64,000 nucleotides of DNA from Herbiconiux daphne. GTDB taxonomy: Bacteria; Actinomycetota; Actinomycetes; Actinomycetales; Microbacteriaceae. This document shows, in pieces, positions 15,902 through 23,138 of this stretch. The notes under the pieces are model-generated. The model did no database searches and had not been told where the DNA came from. It saw only the letters and a list, made by a program, of their open reading frames with translations. Position 1 is the stretch's first letter. The number at the start of each line of letters is the position of its first letter. The stretch is taken from assembly GCF_024979295.1 (NCBI RefSeq), contig NZ_JANLCJ010000005.1:415969-479968 (forward strand), written 5' to 3'. The translations under genes were made by a program, and so were the position numbers.

Positions 15902-17353
15902 ATGCCGAGCGCCGTCGACGTCGCCGTGGTCGGCGCGGGCCCCAACGGCCTCGCCGCGGCGGTCACGATGGCGCGTGCCGGTCTGTCGGTGCGGCTCTAC
16001 GAGCGCAACGCCACGATCGGCGGCGGCGCGCGCACGGCCGAGTCGACGCTGCCCGGCTTCTGGCACGACGTGTGCTCGGCGGTGCATCCGATGGCCCTGG
16101 CGTCGGGATTCTTCAGGCAGTTCCAGTTGTCGCAGCGCATCGGCCTCGTGGTTCCCGAGGTCTCCTACGGGCATCCGCTCGACGGCGGCCGAGCCGGAAT
16201 CGCCTACCGCGACCTCGAGCGCACCGCGCAGGGTCTCGGCGTCGACGGCGACGCCTGGCGCCGGCTGATGGGCCCGCTCGCCCGAGCTGCCGACCAGGTG
16301 GCGCAGTTCGCCGGGTCGCCGTTGCTGCGCATCCCGGCGCATCCGGTCACCGCCGCCCGGTTCGGCCTGCGGTCGCTCGAGCAGGGGTCGCCGCTGTGGA
16401 ACCTGCGATTCCGCGGCGACGAGGCGCCGGCGATGCTGACCGGCGTGGCGGCCCACAGCATCCGCCCCATGCCGAGCCTGTCGACCGCGGGCGCGGCCCT
16501 CTCACTCGGCGCCTACGCGCACGGGCGCGGCTGGCCCGTTCCGGTGGGCGGTAGCCAGTCGATCGTCGACGCGCTCGCCGCCGATCTGGTGGCGCACGGC
16601 GGGGAGATCGTGACGGATGCCCCGATCGAGCACCTCGACGAGGTGCGGGCCGCGCGAGCGGTGATGCTCGACGTCGCGCCGAAGAACCTCGCCCGCATCG
16701 CACACGACCGGCTGCCGGCGGGTTACCTCGCCGCCCTCCGCCGCTTCCGCTACGGCAACGCGGCGTCGAAGGTCGACTTCGCGCTGAGCGGGCCGGTGCC
16801 GTGGCAGAACGAGGAGTTGCGCCGGGCCGGCACCGTGCACGTCGGCGGCACCCGCGTGGCGATCGCCGCCTCCGAAGCCACCGTCGCCTCGGGCCGACAC
16901 TCGGACGACCCCTACGTGCTGGTGGCGCAGCCGTCGACCTTCGATGACACCCGCGCACCCCAGGGGTCACACGTGCTGTGGGCCTACACGCACGTGCCCC
17001 GCGATTCCGACGTCGACCAGACCGAGGCGATCACTCGGCAGATCGAGCGCTTCGCACCCGGGTTCCGCGACCTCGTGCTCGCGTCGAGCTCGCGCACGGC
17101 CCGCGACCTCGAGAATTACGACCCCAACTACATCGGCGGCGACATCGCGTCGGGCACCGCCAGTCTCTGGCAGCTCGCCGCCCGCCCGGTGCTGTCGCTC
17201 AACCCCTGGGCGACCCCGGCCGCCGGCGTCTACCTGTGCTCGTCGTCGACGCCGCCCGGCCCCGGCGTGCACGGCCTGGCGGGCTGGTATGCCGCCCGGC
17301 GCGCCCTCTCAGCCGAGTTCGGCATCGCCGTGCCGCCCTCGCTCGCCGTGTGA
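15902..17353 (+). CDS. phytoene desaturase-like FAD/NAD(P) oxidoreductase
   Basis: 483 aa flavoprotein of the phytoene-dehydrogenase-related family. The N-terminal dinucleotide fold is VAVVGAGPNGLAAA followed by LYERNATIGGGARTAE, and the C-terminal FAD box GVYLCSSSTPPGPGVHGLAG is a family hallmark. Other carotenoid genes are absent, so a carotenoid role is not supported; such proteins also oxidise other polyene or isoprenoid-like substrates. The ATG follows the SDR by 3 bp. After the stop, TGATC repeats with a 10-bp period. Confidence 0.85.
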   Translation: MPSAVDVAVVGAGPNGLAAAVTMARAGLSVRLYERNATIGGGARTAESTLPGFWHDVCSAVHPMALASGFFRQFQLSQRIGLVVPEVSYGHPLDGGRAGIAYRDLERTAQGLGVDGDAWRRLMGPLARAADQVAQFAGSPLLRIPAHPVTAARFGLRSLEQGSPLWNLRFRGDEAPAMLTGVAAHSIRPMPSLSTAGAALSLGAYAHGRGWPVPVGGSQSIVDALAADLVAHGGEIVTDAPIEHLDEVRAARAVMLDVAPKNLARIAHDRLPAGYLAALRRFRYGNAASKVDFALSGPVPWQNEELRRAGTVHVGGTRVAIAASEATVASGRHSDDPYVLVAQPSTFDDTRAPQGSHVLWAYTHVPRDSDVDQTEAITRQIERFAPGFRDLVLASSSRTARDLENYDPNYIGGDIASGTASLWQLAARPVLSLNPWATPAAGVYLCSSSTPPGPGVHGLAGWYAARRALSAEFGIAVPPSLAV

Positions 17354-17394
17354 TCATGAGTGATCGCGTGAGAACCCTCGCCCCTACCCGGGCC

Positions 17395-17571
17395 CGCGCC
17401 GTCTCCGGTCGCGGAAAAGCACCTACGCCGCCTCCCAGCGAGCACTTTGCGCGACCACGAGCGAGCGGCGTCGGCCCAACCAGCGCCGCGCTTTGTTCCC
17501 CGCCGGTCTCGCGCCGTCTCCGGTCGCGAAAAGGCACCCAAAGTGGACGCCAGAGAGCACTTTGCGCGACC
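17395..17571 (+). repeat. two 62-bp intergenic repeats, each able to fold
   Basis: Copies at 17395-17456 and 17510-17571 share both ends (CGCGCCGTCTCCGGTCGCG ... AGCACTTTGCGCGACC) while the middle differs. In each, GGTCGCGnAAA near the left end pairs with TTTGCGCGACC at the right end, giving a hairpin with a ~28-bp loop (arms 17407-17417/17446-17456 and 17522-17532/17561-17571). The 282-bp gap between the oxidoreductase and SRPBCC genes holds nothing else recognisable. Confidence 0.7.
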
Positions 17572-17634
17572 GCGCCCGCTCCCCGACCGCACCCTCCTCG
17601 CGCGGTTCCCACCCCTCCCAGATCGGATGACATC

Positions 17635-18066
17635 GTGTCGACCAACACCCGCTTGTTCCACTGCCCGCCCGAGAAGGTCTTCGAGGTGCTCGCCGACGGC
17701 TGGCTCTTTCCGGTCTGGGTGGTCGGCGCCTCGCGCATGAGAGCGGTCGACGATGCGTGGCCGGCTGAGGGCAGTGAGTTGCATCACTCGTTCGGGGTGT
17801 GGCCCGCCGTGATCGACGACGTCACGACGGTGCTCGAGTGGGATCCGCCGCGCCGCATGGTGATCGTGCCCGCCGGCTGGCCCCTCGGTGAGGCGAAGGT
17901 CACCCTGCAGGTGAAGCGCCGCGGCGACGGCTGTGTGGTGCGCATCGACGAAGAGGCGATCAAAGGCCCGGGCGCGCTCGTGCCGGGGCCGATCATGGAC
18001 GTGCCGTTGCACATCCGGAACGTCGAGACGCTGCGGCGGCTCGCCTACATCGCCGAGGGCCGGTAG
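17635..18066 (+). CDS. SRPBCC (START/Bet v1-like) family protein
   Basis: 143 aa predicted helix-grip protein that binds a hydrophobic ligand in a cavity. The CPPEKVFEVLADGWLFP start, the VVGASRMRAVD segment and the LEWDPPRRMVI strand are typical of polyketide-cyclase/dehydrase-like SRPBCC proteins. GTG 17635 gives the usual SRPBCC N-terminus (MSTNTRLFHCPP). It lies downstream of the SDR and the phytoene-desaturase-like gene and may carry or modify their ligand (inference). The repeat-rich 282-bp gap suggests separate control. Confidence 0.8.
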   Translation: MSTNTRLFHCPPEKVFEVLADGWLFPVWVVGASRMRAVDDAWPAEGSELHHSFGVWPAVIDDVTTVLEWDPPRRMVIVPAGWPLGEAKVTLQVKRRGDGCVVRIDEEAIKGPGALVPGPIMDVPLHIRNVETLRRLAYIAEGR

Positions 18067-18127
18067 TCCGCTGAGCATCCGAGCGCAACCCCTCGCCGCG
18101 CCGCGCGGTCGGTGGTCGGCTGAGGGC

Positions 18128-18472
18128 ATGGACAGAGTTCACTACTCCGGAGACTCGGTGCTCACCGGAACCGACATCGCGAGGGCACTGCTGGTCTACG
18201 CCGACGCGCTCGCGAAGGCCGAGCGTTCGGCCACCGTCGACATTCCGACGCGGCTCGACGACGGAGGAACGGGGCGGTCGACGTTCTTGCTCGGGCCGGC
18301 CAGCCAGCTGGTCTCCGACTTCGTGCCGGGCGAGCACGATGAACTGACGGATGCCGCGCTCGTGACCTGGCTCACCGAACAGACCCGCCTGGTGCTGCAC
18401 CGGCACGCGGTGGCGCCCGTCACCGCGACCGAAGAGCCCGCGCCGCAACTGCGCTGGACCGAAGAGATCTGA
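18128..18472 (+). CDS. small conserved actinobacterial protein of unknown function
   Basis: 114 aa, acidic, with no signal peptide or membrane segment. It begins MDRVHYSGDSVLTG, has an Ala/Leu-rich helix (DIARALLVYADALAKAE), a Thr/Asp/Gly loop and a central LLGPASQLVSD segment. I do not recognise the family with certainty. It lies 5 bp before the polyphosphate kinase 2 gene and may be co-transcribed with it. The ATG at 18128 is the first that gives a compact fold; upstream frame residues look random. Confidence 0.6.
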   Translation: MDRVHYSGDSVLTGTDIARALLVYADALAKAERSATVDIPTRLDDGGTGRSTFLLGPASQLVSDFVPGEHDELTDAALVTWLTEQTRLVLHRHAVAPVTATEEPAPQLRWTEEI

Positions 18473-18477
18473 GAGAG

Positions 18478-19353
18478 ATGACGTCTGAGAAGCACGACAC
18501 GAAGCACGACAAGAAGCACGCCAAGAACGCCTCGAAGAGTGGCAAGAAGCACGGGCACGGAGGCTCGCGCCGCCTCGACAAGACGGCCTACGAGAAAGAA
18601 CTGCGCCGGCTGCAGATCGAGCTCGTCAGCATGCAGCAGTGGGTGACCGCCAACGGCGCGCGCGTGCTGGTGATCTTCGAGGGGCGCGACGCGGCGGGCA
18701 AGGGCGGCGCGATCAAGCGGGTGATGCAATACCTCAACCCGCGGAGTGCCCGCGTGGTGGCGCTGCCGCAGCCGAGCGAGCGCGAGAAGGGCCAGTGGTA
18801 CTTCCAGCGCTACATCGAGCGGCTGCCGACGACCGGCGAGATCGTCTTGATGGACCGCTCCTGGTACAACCGGGCCGGCGTCGAACGCGTGATGGGCTAC
18901 TGCACCGACGAGCAGTACGACCGCTTCCTCGATCAGGTGCCGGCGCTCGAGCGCATGCTCGTCGACGACGGCATCATCGTGCTGAAGTACTGGTATTCGG
19001 TGAGCGACACCGAGCAGGAGAAGCGGTTCCGGTCGCGTCTCAACGACCCGATGCGGCGGTGGAAGCTCTCGGAGACCGACCTGCTGTCGATCACGAAGTG
19101 GGAGGACTACTCCCGGGCGAAAGACGCCATGTTCGCCGTCACCGACATCGACGAGGCGCCATGGTGGACGATCGAGAGCGACGACAAGCGGTCGTCGCGC
19201 ATCAACACCATCAACCACCTGCTGAGCCAGATCCCCTACGAGCACCTCGACCCCGACGCGGTCGACTTTCCCGAACGGCCCGGAGCCCTCGACGAGGCGC
19301 GACCCCCGATCGGTGAGCACCGGTTCGTGCCCGACCACGCTGCGGCCCTGTGA
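18478..19353 (+). CDS. ppk2: polyphosphate kinase 2 family protein
   Basis: 291 aa P-loop kinase that moves phosphate between polyphosphate and nucleotides. Walker A is FEGRDAAGKGG (about residues 67-77). The lid module has QWYFQRYIERLP, Walker B is LMDRSWYNRAGVERVMGY, and RWKLSETDLLSITKW is typical of the single-domain class I enzymes. The first ~30 residues are a Lys/His-rich disordered tail, which may bind polyphosphate. A TGACGG motif repeats three times with an 11-bp period from the stop codon into the start of the next gene. Confidence 0.92.
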   Translation: MTSEKHDTKHDKKHAKNASKSGKKHGHGGSRRLDKTAYEKELRRLQIELVSMQQWVTANGARVLVIFEGRDAAGKGGAIKRVMQYLNPRSARVVALPQPSEREKGQWYFQRYIERLPTTGEIVLMDRSWYNRAGVERVMGYCTDEQYDRFLDQVPALERMLVDDGIIVLKYWYSVSDTEQEKRFRSRLNDPMRRWKLSETDLLSITKWEDYSRAKDAMFAVTDIDEAPWWTIESDDKRSSRINTINHLLSQIPYEHLDPDAVDFPERPGALDEARPPIGEHRFVPDHAAAL

Positions 19354-19378
19354 CGGCGCCGTGACGGACCTGTGACGG
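19351..19378 (+). repeat. 11-bp period repeat from the ppk2 stop codon
   Basis: TGACGG recurs at 19351, 19362 and 19373. The first TGA is the stop of ppk2 and the last copy runs into the next ATG at 19380. Confidence 0.7.
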
Positions 19379-19379
19379 C

Positions 19380-19739
19380 ATGAGCACACTCGCCACCGCG
19401 GAATCCGCCGACGAGCGGCGACTCGCCCGGCTCGAGCGCCACGCCGCCGTGCTCTTCGTGGGAGCGGCGCTCGCAATGGCGATCGTGTGCGGTGCTGTTA
19501 TCTCGTCGGGCTGGTTCGCCGGCGTGATCGAAGACCATTGGGAACGCCTGTTCTGGGCCGGCGCCCTGCTCGCCGGTCTCATGGTGGCGGTCTTCGCCGC
19601 GGCCGCGGTGCCGGGCGGTTGCGATGCGCGCCGGTCGTGCCGTCGCATCACGTGGCTGCTGCGAGCAGGGCTCGCACTTTTCGTGCTCGCCCCGACGCTC
19701 TGCGTGCTGGCCCTCGTGGGCGACTTCTACTGGAGCTGA
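19380..19739 (+). CDS. small membrane protein of unknown function
   Basis: 119 aa with three hydrophobic segments: VLFVGAALAMAIVCGAVISSG, LFWAGALLAGLMVAVFAAAAV and a C-terminal one around LLRAGLALFVLAPTLCVLALVG. There is a pair of Cys around the second loop (GGCDARRSC). The family is not recognised. ATG 19380 follows ppk2 by 26 bp and probably shares its mRNA. Its stop codon lies in the first of four 17-bp tandem repeats. Confidence 0.65.
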   Translation: MSTLATAESADERRLARLERHAAVLFVGAALAMAIVCGAVISSGWFAGVIEDHWERLFWAGALLAGLMVAVFAAAAVPGGCDARRSCRRITWLLRAGLALFVLAPTLCVLALVGDFYWS

Positions 19740-19795
19740 CGGCGTAGTGGCCCTGACGGCTTACTGGCACTGACGGCATACGGGAGCTGGCGGCG
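19728..19795 (+). repeat. four 17-bp tandem repeats spanning a stop codon
   Basis: Units start at 19728, 19745, 19762 and 19779 with consensus TACTGGCACTGACGGCG. The first contains the TGA stop of the membrane-protein gene; units two and three repeat CTGACGGC with another TGA each, and unit four has drifted to CTGGCGGC. Confidence 0.85.
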
Positions 19796-19805
19796 CCGGT
19801 TGCCG

Positions 19806-20054
19806 TCAGACGTTGCGGGCGCGCTCGGCGATCGACTCGCGGATGGCCTCTTCGTCGACGTCGATCTCACCCACGTCGTCGGGGCCGCCGACACCCGGAA
19901 CCGACTTCACCGCCGACGAGTCGATGTCGGGATCGTCGAGGTGGGCCGAGGTTCGCGGCTCGTCCTGGGCCTGTTCGGTCTCCCGCCCGCTGCCGGGGCT
20001 GTAGGACATGTCCTTCTGAACCGTGCCCTCGTCGTTACCGCTCTGAATCGCCAT
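19806..20054 (-). CDS. small acidic hydrophilic protein of unknown function
   Basis: 82 aa, strongly acidic, rich in Asp/Glu/Ser/Gly and probably disordered, with no membrane segment. It contains KDMSYSPGSG and ends EEAIRESIAERARNV, a likely short helix. The ATG at 20054 is preceded by TAGCGT exactly 6 nt away on the minus strand, so it is probably a leaderless gene. No function can be assigned. Confidence 0.6.
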   Translation of the reverse strand: MAIQSGNDEGTVQKDMSYSPGSGRETEQAQDEPRTSAHLDDPDIDSSAVKSVPGVGGPDDVGEIDVDEEAIRESIAERARNV

Positions 20055-20101
20055 GCTCCGACGCTACGACCGATCGGCGTCTGCGCAACCCCGGGCGCCG
20101 G

Positions 20102-20380
20102 TCAATCCTGGCCGTAGAGCTCGAAATCGAGAAAGTCGAGCTCTGACGCCCGCCCGGTCTCGCCCCACGACTCGGCGGCGACCGCGATGCTCGAGACGTC
20201 GTCGATGCGCACCCGGCTGCTCGCGGTGATCAGCACCTCGGTGCGCCGGCTCTTCTCCTCGACCATCACGAACGCACCGCCGGCGCGCACCGCCGTCTCG
20301 ATGTCGGTACACAGCCGCTCCACGGACTGCCGATCGTGGAGCCTGAACCTGTCCTCGTGGATCTTCACCCAGAACACCAT
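20102..20380 (-). CDS. small protein, paralogue of 47527-47832
   Basis: 92 aa of unknown function. It aligns along its whole length with the 101-aa product of 47527-47832: both share IHxDRFR near the start, DIExAxRAGGAFV in the middle, RRxEVLxT and VRID after it, and LDFxxxExxG at the end. It is probably a small alpha/beta fold seen in actinobacteria. ATG 20380 (MVFWVKIHEDRF) aligns with the paralogue's start and has GGGAGGC upstream. It is divergent from the phosphatase gene. Confidence 0.7.
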   Translation of the reverse strand: MVFWVKIHEDRFRLHDRQSVERLCTDIETAVRAGGAFVMVEEKSRRTEVLITASSRVRIDDVSSIAVAAESWGETGRASELDFLDFELYGQD

Positions 20381-20543
20381 GCGTCGCCTGCCTCCCGGGG
20401 CCCCGTGAGGCCCGTCGTATCGGTCGTGCGAATCGTCGCTGTGGCCATCCGCCGGCGAGGTCTTGGCCAGCACTGCCCACCCTACGCTCGTGCCGCCGAA
20501 AGCGATCGTCGCGGCAAAATGTCCGCTCGCGGGTGGTTCGGCA

Positions 20544-20549
20544 TAGCGT
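20544..20549 (+). promoter_or_regulatory. -10 element for leaderless phosphatase gene
   Basis: TAGCGT lies 6 nt before ATG 20556. The surrounding block CATAGCGTGAGGGAATGGGT nearly repeats the one at 13248-13267. Confidence 0.5.
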
Positions 20550-20555
20550 GAGGGA

Positions 20556-21296
20556 ATGGGTGCCACAGAGATCTGGCTGGTGCGACACGGCGAGAGTGTC
20601 GCGAACGTGATCGCGACCGCCGCGCAAGAGGCGCATGCCGAGCAGATCGATGTCGAGTGGCGCGACGCCGACGTGCCGCTGTCGCCCACGGGCGAGAAGC
20701 AGGCCGCGGCGCTCGGGCACTGGATCGCCGAGCACGCGCACTACGGCGTGCCGGCCACCACCTGGAGCTCGTCCTACCTTCGGGCGCGCCAGACGATCGC
20801 GTTCGCGCTCGCCGAGGCGGGCATCCACATGACGGCTCGCGTCGACGAGCGCCTGCGGGACCGCGAGCTCGGCATCCTCGACCTGCTCACCCCCGACGGC
20901 GTCGAGGCCCGCTTTCCCGACGAGGCGGCCCGGCGGCGATGGCTCGGCAAGTTCTACTACCGGCCACCGGGCGGCGAGTCGTGGGCCGACGTGGCACTGC
21001 GCATCCGCTCGTTCCTCAGCGACGTCGATGCCGACGACGACAACGGCACCGTGCTCGTGGTCGCCCACGACGCCGTCGTGATGCTGTTCCTCTACGTCTG
21101 CAACGAACTGAGCGAGGAGCAGATCCTCGACTTCTCGCTCACCCACGTCGTGACCAACGCCTCGGTCACGCGGCTGGTGCGCCCGAGCGGTGTGGGCCGC
21201 TGGCAGGTCGCGTCGTTCGCCGAGCACGAGCACCTCGACGAGCTCGAGGTCGAGACCACCGAGCACCCGGGAGACAAAGATGTCGACATCCACTGA
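20556..21296 (+). CDS. histidine phosphatase family protein
   Basis: 246 aa member of the phosphoglycerate-mutase-like superfamily. LVRHGESVANV carries the catalytic RHG His near residue 10; SPTGEKQAAALG, a SSYLRARQTI segment with the second Arg, a Glu in RDRELG and VVAHDAVVM with the second His complete the site. It probably dephosphorylates a small metabolite, identity unknown. The last 17 bp overlap the NAD(P)H-hydrate dehydratase start, so the genes are coupled. Confidence 0.88.
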   Translation: MGATEIWLVRHGESVANVIATAAQEAHAEQIDVEWRDADVPLSPTGEKQAAALGHWIAEHAHYGVPATTWSSSYLRARQTIAFALAEAGIHMTARVDERLRDRELGILDLLTPDGVEARFPDEAARRRWLGKFYYRPPGGESWADVALRIRSFLSDVDADDDNGTVLVVAHDAVVMLFLYVCNELSEEQILDFSLTHVVTNASVTRLVRPSGVGRWQVASFAEHEHLDELEVETTEHPGDKDVDIH

Positions 21297-22242
21297 CGAA
21301 CCGAACGCTGACGAGGAGACCACCGACGGGGCCGCCGGGAATCCGGATGCCGCGCCGGGGGTGACGGTCACGCCCGGCATGCTGCGCGAATGGCCGCTGC
21401 CGTCGCCCGGGGCCTCGAAATACGAGCGCGGCCAGGTGGTGATCGTGGGCGGCGACCGCCGATCGCCCGGAGCCGCGTTGCTCGCGGCCGAGGCGTCGCT
21501 GCGGGTCGGCGCCGGGCGACTGACCCTCGCCCTGGCCGAGGGCGCGGCGATCGCCGCCGCGGTCGCGCTGCCCGAGAGCGGGGTGGTCGCGCTGCGCGAG
21601 ACCGACGATCGGCAGATCGACGGCACCGCGATCGATGCGGCGGCCGACGATCTGGGCGACGCCGACGCCGTGCTGGCCGGGCCCGGGCTCGACGACGCCG
21701 AGCAGGCGCTGGCCCTCGTCGACCGCCTGCCGGCGCTCGTCGGCGACGAGACCGTCGTGGTGCTCGATGCCTACGCACTCGGCGTGCTGCCGCGATCGAC
21801 GGTCGGCGACGCCTTCGCCGGCCGGCTCGTGCTCACCCCGAACCTCGGCGAGGTCGAGCGACTGCTCGAAGCGGCCGGCAGCGCCGACGCCGGGCTCGGC
21901 GACGACCCCGACGACGACGCCCTCGACGCCGCGGCGCATTCGGTGGCGCGCGCCTACGGTGCCGTGGTGTCGTGTCAGCGCCGGGTGGCGCATCCCGACG
22001 GCCGGCTCTGGCTGATCGGCTCGGGGCACGGCGGCCTCGGCACCTCGGGCAGCGGCGACGTGCTGGCCGGGGCGATCGCCGGCCTGTGCGCCCGGGGCGC
22101 CTCGCCCGAGCAGGCGGCGGTGTGGGCGACGCATGCCCACGCGGCCGCGGGCGACCGGCTCGCCGTGGCGGTCGGGCCGCTCGGCTTCCTCGCACACGAA
22201 CTGCTGGCCGAGCTGCCCCGGGTGCTCGTCGAGGTGGGCTGA
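21280..22242 (+). CDS. nnrD: ADP-dependent NAD(P)H-hydrate dehydratase
   Basis: 320 aa ribokinase-like repair enzyme that converts S-NAD(P)H hydrate back to NAD(P)H using ADP. Signatures are SPGASKYERGQVVIVGGDRRSPGAA in two parts, LAGPGLDD, LTPNLGEVERLL and GSGDVLAGAIAG with the catalytic Asp. The N-terminal epimerase domain (NnrE), often fused to it, is absent. ATG 21280 has GGGAG 8 nt upstream and overlaps the phosphatase stop. Starts further upstream would run far into that gene in another frame. Confidence 0.88.
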   Translation: MSTSTDEPNADEETTDGAAGNPDAAPGVTVTPGMLREWPLPSPGASKYERGQVVIVGGDRRSPGAALLAAEASLRVGAGRLTLALAEGAAIAAAVALPESGVVALRETDDRQIDGTAIDAAADDLGDADAVLAGPGLDDAEQALALVDRLPALVGDETVVVLDAYALGVLPRSTVGDAFAGRLVLTPNLGEVERLLEAAGSADAGLGDDPDDDALDAAAHSVARAYGAVVSCQRRVAHPDGRLWLIGSGHGGLGTSGSGDVLAGAIAGLCARGASPEQAAVWATHAHAAAGDRLAVAVGPLGFLAHELLAELPRVLVEVG

Positions 22243-22338
22243 CAAGCCTGCTTCAAAAGTCGTAATCGCCGTCGGCCCCTCGGGCATATTCTTCAGCCAC
22301 ATCACCGCTGTCGAAATGCTCCACGAAAGGGAATTGAC

Positions 22339-23064
22339 GTGACCAAACCCACCATCGTGCTGGTGCACGGAGCCTGGGCCGACGGCTCCAGCTGGAACGC
22401 CGTCGCCACCGAGCTGCAGAGCCAGGGCTTCACCGTTCTGGTGCCGCCGAACCTGCTGCACGGCGTCGCCAGCGACGCCGCCTACATCTCGGCCTTCGTC
22501 GCCGAGCGCACCACCGGGCCGGTCGTGCTCGTCGGCCACTCCTACGGCGGCTTCGTCATCACGAACGCCCAGCTCACCGACGACGTGAAGGCGCTCGTCT
22601 ACGTCGACGCCTTCATTCCCGACGAGGGCGAGTTCGTGTTCCAGCTGCTCGGCGGCTCGGGTTCGGCGCTGGCGGTGCCCGATCCCACCACCGTGCTCGA
22701 CCTCATCCCCTACCCGGGCGCCCCCGAGGGCGACCTCGAGGCCTTCCTCAAGGCCGACACGGTGCACAACGCGTTCGCGCAAGACCTGCCCGAGGCCGAC
22801 CGCTGGCTGATCCACGCCACCCAGAGGCCCATCACGCTGAGCGCCAACACCGCGCCCTCGGCGGCCCCGTCATGGAAGGGCCGCCCGGTGTGGGCCGTCG
22901 TCGGCACCGAAGACCTCGTCATCCCGCCGGCGGTGCTGCGCTCGATGGCCGAGCGCGCCGGGGCGACCATCACCGAGGTCGCAGCTTCGCACGTGTCGAT
23001 GGTGTCGCATCCGGATGTCTCGATCGCGGCCATCCTCGCCGCCGTCGAGGCGATCGGCGAGTAG
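22339..23064 (+). CDS. alpha/beta hydrolase (salicylate-esterase/EstC-like)
   Basis: 241 aa serine hydrolase. IVLVHGAWADGSSWN gives the HGAW oxyanion motif, VLVGHSYGG the nucleophile elbow, VGTEDLVIPP the probable acid and ASHVSMVSHPD the catalytic His. This motif set is typical of small HGAWADGSSW-type esterases; the substrate is unknown. GTG 22339 has GAAAGGGA 6-8 nt upstream. A strong bidirectional terminator follows. Confidence 0.88.
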   Translation: MTKPTIVLVHGAWADGSSWNAVATELQSQGFTVLVPPNLLHGVASDAAYISAFVAERTTGPVVLVGHSYGGFVITNAQLTDDVKALVYVDAFIPDEGEFVFQLLGGSGSALAVPDPTTVLDLIPYPGAPEGDLEAFLKADTVHNAFAQDLPEADRWLIHATQRPITLSANTAPSAAPSWKGRPVWAVVGTEDLVIPPAVLRSMAERAGATITEVAASHVSMVSHPDVSIAAILAAVEAIGE

Positions 23065-23079
23065 CGCCCCCACCGCAGC

Positions 23080-23116
23080 ACGAGGGCCCGCACGGACGAA
23101 CCGTGCGGGCCCTCGT
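23080..23116. terminator. bidirectional terminator between convergent genes
   Basis: A perfect 16-bp inverted repeat (23080-23095 and 23101-23116, GC-rich core CGAGGGCCCGCACGG) with a 5-nt loop lies between the esterase stop (23064) and the NYN-protein stop (23139). It has no clear T-run, as usual in this GC-rich DNA. Confidence 0.8.
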
Positions 23117-23138
23117 CATGCTGTTACGAGAGACGGCC

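Noticed and set aside
15902..17353. Carotenoid biosynthesis gene
   Set aside because: Only the general phytoene-desaturase-like fold is present; no crtB/crtE or cyclase genes nearby.
17395..17571. CRISPR array
   Set aside because: Only two 62-bp copies with unequal cores and no cas genes; the repeats fold individually instead of flanking uniform spacers.
20064..21626. 520-aa frame antisense to the phosphatase and nnrD
   Set aside because: The overlapping plus-strand genes have complete active-site motifs; this frame has none.
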